64,000 bases of DNA, taken from assembly GCA_016223085.1 (NCBI GenBank), contig JACRPS010000008.1:186001-250000 (forward strand), read 5' to 3'. The stretch's first letter is position 1. Every line of letters starts with the position of its first letter. Origin of the DNA: Chloroflexota bacterium (GTDB lineage Bacteria > Chloroflexota > Anaerolineae > Aggregatilineales > Phototrophicaceae). Positions 17,452 to 24,470 of this stretch are shown one piece after another. The notes beneath the pieces were generated by a model. The model was not told the DNA's origin, did no database searches, and saw only the letters and a list, made by a program, of their open reading frames with translations. Position numbers and translations under genes: made by a program.

Positions 17452-18627
17452 ATGTTTCAAGGAATGATCTTCCCGAAAATCGAGAACCGTATCCTCGTCG
17501 GCGTGCTGGCCTTCGTGCTGACGATGGTGCTGCTGGGCTGGGCCGCGATTAACGAAGGTGGCCGCATGGCCGCCTTCGACGAAACCTACCATGCCCGTTC
17601 GATTGAACAGGGCGCGGTGCTGTTTGCTACCAACTGCACCACCTGTCACGGGCCGAACGGCCTGGGGGGCGCCAAAGGCCCGGCGCTAAACAACCCGCAG
17701 TTGTTCGGGCACGACTTTTTCCCGGAAGTCACGCGGGAAATTAACACGCTGAACGTCGAACGTACGACACTGGAAGCCGAAGCCGGACGGACGGATACCA
17801 CCCAGGACCGGCTGAACCAGATTAACGCCCGCATCCAGGAGATTGACGCCCGCATCGAAGAACTGGATGCGCCGCGCCGGCAGCAGTTGGCCTCGGCCAT
17901 CGAGAAAGGTTATGACCCACAGCGCCCGAACCGCCTGCAAAACGTATTGTGGAACGGCACGCTGGAGTCTTTCGTCCTGACAACCCTGATTCACGGACGC
18001 CCGGTCAGCAACAACTACTGGCCGATTGGCTCGTCTGGCGCGGGCATGGTGGCCTGGTCGCAAACGGCAGGCGGCCCGCTGCGCATGGACCAGCTTGAAG
18101 ACCTGACGGCGTACATCCTCAACTGGGACCGCGACTGGACGCTGGACGACCTGTTTGCGGTGCAGCAGTTCGCCATCCAGCCCAGCGACCCGGGACCGCT
18201 GCTGGCGCAGATTGAGCAGTTGCAGGCGTCCGGCGGCGAACTCCAGACAGCCGTTGGGGTCAACGTGCGCCAGATTCTGACCGATCTGGAAACCGTAACC
18301 GGCGACCCGGCGCGTGGCGACCAGCTTTACCACAGCCAGGCGCGCTCGTTTAACGGCACGACACTAGCCTGCAACGGCTGCCACATGCCGGAAGGCCCCG
18401 GCACTGGCCCGCAGACCAACGGCACGATGACCCGCATCGAAACCGAACGCCTGCAGGACCCGGCGCTGGCCGGTTATACGCCAGAGCAGTATCTGGTCGA
18501 AAGCATCGTCCAGCCGGGTAACTACGTTGTGCCGGACTTCCAGAATGTGATGATCCCCAACTTTGGTCAGAACCTGTCGCTGCAGGATTTGGCCGACCTG
18601 ATCGCCTATCTGGAAACGACAGGCTGA
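17452..18627 (+). CDS. Membrane-anchored di-haem cytochrome c of the bc complex
   Basis: A 391-residue c-type cytochrome, probably the electron acceptor subunit of the complex. One N-terminal helix (about 13-33) anchors it. Haem motifs are CTTCH (62-66) and CNGCH (307-311). Within the first haem domain, residues about 92-150 are a charged heptad-like stretch (LNQINARIQEIDARIEELD) that should form a coiled coil inserted between the haem Cys and the likely Met ligand. The second domain resembles the mono-haem protein at 19780. It follows cytochrome b by 14 bases. The extra coiled coil may be an assembly or partner arm; this is inference. Confidence 0.9.
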   Translation: MFQGMIFPKIENRILVGVLAFVLTMVLLGWAAINEGGRMAAFDETYHARSIEQGAVLFATNCTTCHGPNGLGGAKGPALNNPQLFGHDFFPEVTREINTLNVERTTLEAEAGRTDTTQDRLNQINARIQEIDARIEELDAPRRQQLASAIEKGYDPQRPNRLQNVLWNGTLESFVLTTLIHGRPVSNNYWPIGSSGAGMVAWSQTAGGPLRMDQLEDLTAYILNWDRDWTLDDLFAVQQFAIQPSDPGPLLAQIEQLQASGGELQTAVGVNVRQILTDLETVTGDPARGDQLYHSQARSFNGTTLACNGCHMPEGPGTGPQTNGTMTRIETERLQDPALAGYTPEQYLVESIVQPGNYVVPDFQNVMIPNFGQNLSLQDLADLIAYLETTG

Positions 18628-18660
18628 CAACGGACGGCATCTGTAATAACGAATGTGTGG

Positions 18661-18685
18661 TGGGGCGGGTCTCAGACCCGCCCCA
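18661..18685. repeat. Dispersed palindrome, GGGGCGGGT type
   Basis: Arms TGGGGCGGGTCT and AGACCCGCCCCA around one base. It lies 33 bases after the di-haem cytochrome stop. A related hairpin spans a start codon at 28753-28775. Confidence 0.8.
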
Positions 18686-18713
18686 ACGATTTTAACTGCT
18701 GCCACATCCGGGT

Positions 18714-18742
18714 GTAGGGGCGAACCGGCGGTTCGCCCCTAC
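18714..18742. repeat. Dispersed palindrome, GGGGCGAACC type
   Basis: Full 29-base copy with arms GTAGGGGCGAACC and GGTTCGCCCCTAC around GGC. It lies between convergent genes, 24 bases past the stop of the YihY gene. Confidence 0.85.
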
Positions 18743-18766
18743 TGCTTTGACCATACCGATGGTGTT

Positions 18767-19696
18767 TTACCCCTCCGGCGGCTGAATCGTGTCCGTCCGC
18801 TTGAACACCTTGCGCCCGTACTGCGGATAATGCGACCCGTAGCGCCGGGCGTATACCTGCGTAAATTCCGCCCCCAGGAACAAAATCTGCGCTGAATAAT
18901 ACACCCAGATCAGGATGACGATGATCGAACCGGCAGCGCCGTATGGCGACGCGACGCCGCTGTTGCCCAGGTACAGGCCGATCACCAGCTTGCCGAGTGT
19001 GAACAGCAGCGCCGTCAGTGCCGCACCCAATGACACATCTTCCCACGCCACCGGCGTATCGGGCACGATCTTGTAGATCATGCCCAGCAGCAGCGTGACC
19101 ACGCCCAGCGACACGATAAAATTCAGCGACTGCGTGAGGAAACCAAAGCCCGGCATCAGGTTTTCGACAAAATTGCCCGTAATCGCCAGCCCGGCGCTAA
19201 TTACCAGCGATACCAGCAGCAGAAACCCCGTGCCGAGCAGCATCAGGAACGAGATAAACCGCCGCTGAATCATCACGATGATTGCCCACCACCACTTCCG
19301 GTCAGGTCGGGCTTTCTGCGGCACGCCCCAGATGATGTTGAGCGCGTCCTGAAGCTGGCCGAACACGGCGGTTGCGCCGACGATGAGCGTCACCAGACCG
19401 GCGATCGTTGCCAGCCGGTTCGACGATGGTTCGCTGGTGTTGCGGACAATTGTCTCGACCGTTTCCGCGCCGGCCCGCCCGATCAGCCCTTCGATCTGGC
19501 GCACGATCTCCCCGCGCGCGGCGTTTTCGCCAAAGACGGCGCCGGCAATGGCTATCGAAATCACCACCAGAGGCGCCAGCGAAAATACGGTATAATAGGC
19601 CAGCGCCGCCGCCAGGCGCGAAGCGTTATGACGATTCCATTCGGCAATGGTTTCCCGGAAAAGTTCCTTAAAGTTGATGCGCCGCCGCCGTACCAT
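18767..19696 (-). CDS. YihY/BrkB-family integral membrane protein
   Basis: A 309-residue inner-membrane protein of the YihY/UPF0761 (once BrkB, often misnamed ribonuclease BN) family. The opening NFKELFRETIAEWNRHNASRLAAALAYYTVFSLAPLVVI is typical, with six hydrophobic helices to residue about 280. The conserved WGVPQKARP loop and the C-terminal GAAGSIIVILIWVYYSAQI are present. Function is not established; it is not a nuclease. ATG 19696 was chosen because AAGGAG lies ten bases upstream. It interrupts the cytochrome genes on the opposite strand, so the mono-haem gene at 19780 has its own promoter region. Confidence 0.88.
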   Translation of the reverse strand: MVRRRRINFKELFRETIAEWNRHNASRLAAALAYYTVFSLAPLVVISIAIAGAVFGENAARGEIVRQIEGLIGRAGAETVETIVRNTSEPSSNRLATIAGLVTLIVGATAVFGQLQDALNIIWGVPQKARPDRKWWWAIIVMIQRRFISFLMLLGTGFLLLVSLVISAGLAITGNFVENLMPGFGFLTQSLNFIVSLGVVTLLLGMIYKIVPDTPVAWEDVSLGAALTALLFTLGKLVIGLYLGNSGVASPYGAAGSIIVILIWVYYSAQILFLGAEFTQVYARRYGSHYPQYGRKVFKRTDTIQPPEG

Positions 19697-19779
19697 GCCT
19701 GTACCACTCCTTGCTGTGCTCAACCAGACGCCAGGGACACTGGTTTATCGCTGATCTCAAGTGACACGGATGAACCCCT

Positions 19780-20427
19780 ATGTTCAACTATTTTCGCCGT
19801 CTCATCAAGGCTTTGCCGCTGCTGGCGCTGACATTCGCCGGCATGATGGCCGCGCAGAACGAGGAACCGGCGCTGACCTGCACCGCCGCCGAGATGGCAC
19901 AGCAGCAGGCGGCGCTGGCGCAGGCGCTGGCCGCCGCTGCCAACCAGATGGCGGATGACCCCTATGCCGCGCTTGATACGTGGTTTAAAACCGGCGCGGC
20001 GGCGCAGGAAGCCGCCCTCAACTGCGGCTATGTCCCGCCGGACGTGGCAACGCGGGCGGTTGGCGCGGACGTGCCGCGCATCCTGAATCTGCTGGACGAA
20101 GTCAGCGGCGACCCGCTGAACGGCCAACTGCTGTATAACAGCGATACGCTGGCGTGTTACGGCTGCCACGTGACGCAGGCGGGGGAGGCCGCCCCCGCGC
20201 TGGACGGTACGTATACCCGCGCGGAAGAAACGCGTCTGCACGACCCGGCGCTGGCGGATTACACCATCAGCCAGTATTTGGTCGAGAGCATCGTGCATCC
20301 AGGGCAGTACGTTAGCCCCGGTTACGACAATGTGATGCCCAACAACTACGGTGAGCGCCTGTCGCTGCAGGACCTGGCCGACCTGCTGGCGTATCTCGAA
20401 AGCCAGGATGGGGAGTCGCCTGAATAA
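19780..20427 (+). CDS. Secreted mono-haem cytochrome c
   Basis: A 215-residue exported c-type cytochrome. Residues 1-25 form a signal peptide. An Ala/Gln-rich helical region follows (about 35-80, with Cys34 and Cys82 that could pair), then a haem domain with CYGCH at 126-130 and a probable Met ligand in NVMPNN. From the haem site to the end it matches the second domain of the cytochrome at 17452 almost line for line (DPALADYTISQYLVESIVHPG against DPALAGYTPEQYLVESIVQPG), so the two arose by duplication. It probably shuttles electrons for the same complex. The ribosome site is weak. Confidence 0.88.
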   Translation: MFNYFRRLIKALPLLALTFAGMMAAQNEEPALTCTAAEMAQQQAALAQALAAAANQMADDPYAALDTWFKTGAAAQEAALNCGYVPPDVATRAVGADVPRILNLLDEVSGDPLNGQLLYNSDTLACYGCHVTQAGEAAPALDGTYTRAEETRLHDPALADYTISQYLVESIVHPGQYVSPGYDNVMPNNYGERLSLQDLADLLAYLESQDGESPE

Positions 20428-20431
20428 GTAT

Positions 20432-20503
20432 CTATCCATAAACCCCTCGTAGGGGCACGGCATGCCGTGCCCCTACCGACAGCCAAAAGCGGTTTACGGA
20501 TAG
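20432..20503. mobile_element. 72-bp MITE-like element with terminal inverted repeats
   Basis: Ends are CTATCCATAAACC (20432-20444) and GGTTTACGGATAG (20491-20503), inverted repeats with one mismatch. The centre is the GGGGCACGGC-type palindrome at 20449-20476. It is the inverted partner of 10534-10605, with matching flanks outside the palindrome. It begins five bases after the mono-haem cytochrome stop. Confidence 0.7.
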
Positions 20504-20639
20504 GCCCTAAACGAGTAATGAGGGATGAGTGCCGAGTGATGCGTCGCACGGTACAATACAGCATATTTAACCTGGAAACCGCCAGATGTTTGCCGCGAAA
20601 AACCTTAGCGTCCTGAACGCGCGGAGTCAGACACGCTCC

Positions 20640-20692
20640 AGCCCCTTCAGTGGGCTTGGTTTTTAGCAGCCAGATGGCTTTAGCCTCTGGCG
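20640..20692. repeat. Composite hairpin repeat (CCCCTTCAGTGGGC / TGGCTTTAGCC type)
   Basis: Contains AGCCCCTTCAGTGGGCTT and a second hairpin with arms GCCAGA and TCTGGC around TGGCTTTAGCC. The same modules occur at 24298-24431 and 27596-27732. All three copies end 20-40 bases before a start codon in the cytochrome/Ccm region. Confidence 0.75.
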
Positions 20693-20725
20693 GCGGAACA
20701 CTGACAACTCACCGAGGAGATGATG

Positions 20726-21073
20726 ATGCGAAAGCTGCTGCCCGTATTGATTGTGCTTATCCTGTGCCTGCCGCTGCTGGCGTTGCCAGCCCACGCGCAA
20801 GAAGCCACCGCCGAACCAACGGCGGAAGCCACCACCAGTGCGGCTGTAACCGCCGAGCCAACGGCAGAAACGACAACCAGCGCGGAAGCAACTGAAGCGC
20901 CCACTGGCACAGTCACGGCTGTACCCACCGCCGCACCAGAAGGTGAAACCGGTGAAGCGCCGACTGGCCTCAGCACGCTGGTGCTGCTGATCGGCCTGGG
21001 CGCGGTGGCACTGGTCGGCCTTAGCAGTATCGCACGAAACAATCTGCAAAACAGGACAGGCAACAAATCGTAA
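20726..21073 (+). CDS. Small Thr/Ala/Pro/Glu-rich single-pass membrane protein
   Basis: I do not recognise this 115-residue protein. It has a signal peptide ending LPAHAQ, a low-complexity external segment of about 55 residues made of variants of EATAEPTAEATTS, and a C-terminal membrane helix (LSTLVLLIGLGAVALVGLSSI) followed by a short polar tail. The architecture is that of a surface stalk anchored at its C-terminus. It lies just before the octahaem cytochrome, whose C-terminal tail has similar composition. Three ATG codons stand in a row at 20720, 20723 and 20726; the third has the best distance to GAGGAG. Confidence 0.75.
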   Translation: MRKLLPVLIVLILCLPLLALPAHAQEATAEPTAEATTSAAVTAEPTAETTTSAEATEAPTGTVTAVPTAAPEGETGEAPTGLSTLVLLIGLGAVALVGLSSIARNNLQNRTGNKS

Positions 21074-21194
21074 GCGGCGCTGTTATGCCGTAAGTGGTTC
21101 TGAAATAGGCCATGTGGCTCTGTTGGCTCTGGCGGTGTCTCGGTTAGATTAAGAGGAATGCAACTTATCATCCTCTCATCAAACGGGAGCCGCC

Positions 21195-22643
21195 ATGACA
21201 CCCAACCGACCCTCTGGACTGCTGCGCTCCGCCCGCGTGCTGATTATCGGTTTGCTGGCGATCATCATCGTACCGGGGCTGGCGCTGGTGATGTTTGCCA
21301 TCAACCGCGGCGTCGCACCCGGCGAAGAGCGCGTGGACTATCTGGCGAACAGTGTGGATGCCTGCGTCACCTGTCACCGCAACACCACGCCCGGCATTGT
21401 CGAACAGTACAGTCACAGCACGATGGCCGCCGCCAATGTGACGTGCAGCCAGTGTCACGAAGTCGCCGTCGACTACCCCGGCGCCATTGCCCACGAGGGG
21501 ACTTACGTCCTCAATTCCCCAACTACAGCCAAGTGTGCCACCTGCCACGCCGCCGAAGTGGCGCAGTTTAACCAGAGCCGTCATGGCCTGCCGGCTTACG
21601 TGGCGATGGTCGGCGTGGATGACATCCCGGCGGAACTGGTGACGATGTACGAGTCGATTCCTGAAGCGGAACTTGGCCCCATCCAGGCGCGGGCGGTGCT
21701 GTTCGACATCGAAGGCGAGGCCGTGACCCGCTTCGCCTGCGAAAGCTGTCACAACATCGGCAAACCCGCCGCCGATCTCTCGGTCGGCCAGTGCCAGAAG
21801 TGCCATATTCGGCACGAGTTCAGTTTGACACAGGCGCGTAAGCCAGAAACCTGCAACAACTGCCACATTGGGCCAGACCATCCCCAGTGGGAGATTTATC
21901 AGGAATCGAAGCACGGGATCGCCTACATGACCGGCGGCGAACACTGGAACTGGGAGGCCGAACCCGGTACGCTGACAACCGTTGACTTCCCCGCCCCAAC
22001 CTGTGCCATCTGCCATATGAGCGGCTTTGGCGCGTCCGGCACGACCCACGACGTAGGCGACCGGCTGACGTGGTATCTGTTTGCGCCGGTGAGTGAACGC
22101 CGTCCGGTGTGGCAGGACAACCGCGTGCGGATGCAAAACGTCTGCCGCGAGTGCCACAACAATAACTTCATCGCGGACTTTTACGAGGACGCCGACCGGT
22201 TGGTGCTGGCCATCAACGCCTGGGTGGAGGAAGGCAACGCCATCATGCAGCCGCTGCGGGATGCCAACCTGCTGACCGGCACGCCGTTTGACGAGCCGGT
22301 GGATTTCACCCATTACGAACTGTGGCATCACTGGGGACGCACCGCCAAGTTCGGCGCGTGGATGCAGGGCGCGGATTATACCCAGTGGCACGGCGCGTAT
22401 GAGATGTTGAGCGACCTGGCAGAACTGCGCGAGATTGGCCGCGAGCGGCTGGAAGCCGCCGGTTTACCAGTGCCCGAAATAATGTTGAAACCGAACACAC
22501 CGCCGCAAATCCCCGGCGAACCGGAAGCCACGCCGGACTCGGCAGCGGCGGTAGGCACAGCGGAAGCGACCATCGAAGCCATGCTGGAAGGTACGCCGGT
22601 CGGCGGGCAGGAAGCCACGCCCGAAGCGACGGCGGGAGGATAA
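21195..22643 (+). CDS. Octahaem cytochrome c of the hydroxylamine oxidoreductase (HAO) family, membrane anchored
   Basis: A 482-residue multihaem enzyme facing the outside of the membrane. One N-terminal helix (about 15-36) anchors it. Eight haem motifs are visible: CVTCH 57, CSQCH 84, CATCH 114, CESCH 182, CQKCH 200, CNNCH 220, CAICH 270 and CRECH 317. The blocks RHEFSLTQARKPETC, IGPDHPQWEIYQESKHGI, MSGFGASGTTHDVGDRL, ELWHHWGRTAKFG and DYTQWHG match HAO-family order and spacing. Members oxidise hydroxylamine or hydrazine, or reduce nitrite; Tyr395 in DYTQWHG is the candidate for the P460 cross-link, which needs alignment. A Pro/Thr/Ala/Glu tail (about 434-482) is unusual. The membrane gene at 22647 follows by three bases. 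Confidence 0.9.
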   Translation: MTPNRPSGLLRSARVLIIGLLAIIIVPGLALVMFAINRGVAPGEERVDYLANSVDACVTCHRNTTPGIVEQYSHSTMAAANVTCSQCHEVAVDYPGAIAHEGTYVLNSPTTAKCATCHAAEVAQFNQSRHGLPAYVAMVGVDDIPAELVTMYESIPEAELGPIQARAVLFDIEGEAVTRFACESCHNIGKPAADLSVGQCQKCHIRHEFSLTQARKPETCNNCHIGPDHPQWEIYQESKHGIAYMTGGEHWNWEAEPGTLTTVDFPAPTCAICHMSGFGASGTTHDVGDRLTWYLFAPVSERRPVWQDNRVRMQNVCRECHNNNFIADFYEDADRLVLAINAWVEEGNAIMQPLRDANLLTGTPFDEPVDFTHYELWHHWGRTAKFGAWMQGADYTQWHGAYEMLSDLAELREIGRERLEAAGLPVPEIMLKPNTPPQIPGEPEATPDSAAAVGTAEATIEAMLEGTPVGGQEATPEATAGG

Positions 22644-22646
22644 GCC

Positions 22647-23546
22647 ATGTACCACCTGGCAACCCTGTTCCCACCGGTGGAACGGCTGCGGCTGCCGGTC
22701 ACGCGCGATCAGCTTATGCTGCTGATGGCCGCCATCACCGAGTTGTTCCTGGGCATTGACATCTATCTGGCGCATATGATTAGCGGTCAGATCAAACCCG
22801 CCGAGTGGATCCCGATCATCTTTGGTGTAGTCGCCGGGGTGCTGCTGCTGCTGGCCGGGCTGATCGCCTTCCGCAACCGTCCGCTGGCGACCGTCATGGC
22901 AAATATCGTGTTTGTCGGCAGCATCGTCGTTGGGTTGATGGGCGCGTATTTCCACCTCGTCCGCGCCAACCTGATCGCCGGCAGCGCCCCAGCGGGGGAA
23001 GCGGTCGGGCTGCTGATCTGGGCGCCGCCGTTCCTGGGGCCGCTGTTTTTTTCGCTCAACGGCGTGCTGGGCATCAGCGCCGCCTGGGTGGAAGACCCAC
23101 CGGACAGCGGGCGGCTGCGGCTGCTGGGCGGGCGCACCGTGCAAATGCCGTACAGCAAAACCCGCGCCTATTTCCTGATCGTCAGCATCGGTATCCTGGC
23201 GACAGTCATCAGCAGCGTGCTGGACCACGCCCGGTCGCAGTTTGAAAACCCCTGGGTGTGGATTCCAACGATCTCCGGTGTGTTTGCCGTCGTTGTGGCA
23301 GTTGTGATGGGCGCGCTGGCACGTCCCACGCGGGAGGACATCGCCGTGTACGCCGCCACGATGATTCTGCTGTGCATCGTCGGCGTGGTCGGTTTCCTGC
23401 TGCACATCAATACCAATCTGGTCTCGCAGAATAACATCGTTGTCGAACGGTTCATCCGGGGATCGCCGCTGCTCGCGCCGCTGGTCTTCGCCAACTGGGG
23501 GTTGCTCGGCCTGATCGCCCTGCTCGATCCGGCAGAGACGGCATAA
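22647..23546 (+). CDS. Eight-helix membrane protein with internal duplication and four conserved-looking His; partner of the octahaem cytochrome
   Basis: I do not recognise a named family for this 299-residue protein. Eight hydrophobic segments are visible. The two halves are alike: His43-x10-WIP (Trp54) then His103 in the first, His194-x10-WIP (Trp205) then His253 in the second, with the second His 49 and 48 residues after the Trp. Each His sits at the end of a helix, a pattern suited to binding b-type haem or forming a quinone site. It starts three bases after the octahaem gene stop with GGAGGA upstream, so the two are coexpressed. A role as the quinone-linked anchor of the octahaem enzyme is inference. 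Confidence 0.8.
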   Translation: MYHLATLFPPVERLRLPVTRDQLMLLMAAITELFLGIDIYLAHMISGQIKPAEWIPIIFGVVAGVLLLLAGLIAFRNRPLATVMANIVFVGSIVVGLMGAYFHLVRANLIAGSAPAGEAVGLLIWAPPFLGPLFFSLNGVLGISAAWVEDPPDSGRLRLLGGRTVQMPYSKTRAYFLIVSIGILATVISSVLDHARSQFENPWVWIPTISGVFAVVVAVVMGALARPTREDIAVYAATMILLCIVGVVGFLLHINTNLVSQNNIVVERFIRGSPLLAPLVFANWGLLGLIALLDPAETA

Positions 23547-23549
23547 ACC

Positions 23550-23577
23550 GTAGGGACACGGCATGCCGTGTCCCTAC
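23550..23577. repeat. Dispersed palindrome, GGGACACGGC type
   Basis: Perfect palindrome with arms GTAGGGACACGGCA and TGCCGTGTCCCTAC, starting four bases after the stop of the eight-helix membrane protein gene; it may form the 3' hairpin of that transcript. Confidence 0.85.
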
Positions 23578-23686
23578 AACATTTCAACACCCATTTCTAA
23601 TCTTCCCCACAGCCACCGCCGTTGTTCCGACACCGTTAATTTTGTACAATTTTGCTGCGACGAATGTCACCAATAGCCTATTTCCC

Positions 23687-23715
23687 TGATGACTGCGATC
23701 ATAATTCGCTATAAT
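23687..23715 (+). promoter_or_regulatory. Possible promoter of ccmE and the Ccm cluster
   Basis: A perfect TATAAT at 23710-23715 lies 46 bases before ccmE. The -35 position 17 bases earlier reads TGATGA, a weak match. The gap between 23578 and 23709 is otherwise without visible genes. Confidence 0.4.
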
Positions 23716-23760
23716 GGAAACGTCGTCCTTCGATAACCAAGGCACGGGAGTAACGCACAC

Positions 23761-24285
23761 ATGGCAGAAGCAACCTGGGAGAAACCAGCAGCCCCGGCAG
23801 TCAAGACCGGCAGTGGTCGCCTGAAATTCCTGATCGGCGGCCTGCTGATTCTGGCCGCCGTCACATACCTGATTATTTCCGGCACGGGCGCCGGCGCGCG
23901 CTACTTCATGACGGTGGACGAACTGGTGAAGAACCCGGATTACGTTGGCAAAACGGTGCGTATCTCCGGCGCGGTCATCGGCGATACCATCCAGTACGAT
24001 GCCCGGAACCTCATCATCAACTTTACGATTGCCAATATCCCGACTGAATATGAAAATCTGGCGGAAGAACTCCACGCTGCCGCGACCGACCCCAGCCGGA
24101 CACAGCTTCAGGTACGCGTCGAAAATCAGGTGAAACCCGACCTGCTCCAGCACGAGGCGCAGGCGATTCTGACCGGCACGCTTCAGCCAGACGGCACCTT
24201 CCAGGCGACCGAACTGCTGCTGAAGTGCCCGACACGCTTTGAAGAAGCCGACCCCGGCAAGGTCATTACCAACCCGGAAGCGTAG
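23761..24285 (+). CDS. ccmE: Cytochrome c maturation haem chaperone CcmE, Cys-type haem site
   Basis: Periplasm-facing haem chaperone that carries haem from CcmC to CcmF. The 174-residue chain has one N-terminal membrane anchor (about 21-40) and the OB-fold domain with VGKTVRISGAVIGDTI and the block VKPDLLQHEAQAILTGTL. In most bacteria haem binds covalently to His in HxxxY. Here the matching site reads CPTRF, Cys156 to Phe160 (codons TGC and TTT). A CxxxY variant is known from archaea and some anaerobic bacteria; the Phe instead of Tyr is a further change. It opens the Ccm gene cluster. GGGAG lies twelve bases before the ATG. Confidence 0.92.
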   Translation: MAEATWEKPAAPAVKTGSGRLKFLIGGLLILAAVTYLIISGTGAGARYFMTVDELVKNPDYVGKTVRISGAVIGDTIQYDARNLIINFTIANIPTEYENLAEELHAAATDPSRTQLQVRVENQVKPDLLQHEAQAILTGTLQPDGTFQATELLLKCPTRFEEADPGKVITNPEA

Positions 24286-24297
24286 ATTAGCTCTATC

Positions 24298-24431
24298 GCC
24301 CAGGGTTAAACCCTGGGCTGATGAAAACTAAGCCCGCTAAAGGGGCTGCCGGTACATCGTGAGGGTTTACCTCAAGCTCCTTCAGTGAGCTTAACAGTAT
24401 TTTTGATAGCCGGATGGCTTTAGCCTCCGGC
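24298..24431. repeat. Composite hairpin repeat cluster upstream of ccmF
   Basis: Four hairpins in a row: GCCCAGGGTT/AACCCTGGGC (24298-24318), AGCCC-GCTAAAG-GGGCT (about 24331-24347), AAGCTC-CTTCAGT-GAGCTT (24374-24392), and GCCGGA/TCCGGC around TGGCTTTAGCC (24409-24431). An in-frame ATG at 24414 lies inside the last hairpin and is not taken as the ccmF start. Confidence 0.7.
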
Positions 24432-24470
24432 GGCGCTATCAAACAATCAACGAGTTCGAACGAGCGAATA

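Noticed and set aside
21168-22391. Open frame of 407 codons antisense to the octahaem cytochrome
   Set aside because: The plus-strand frame has eight haem motifs. The antisense product shows no domain and has typical antisense composition.
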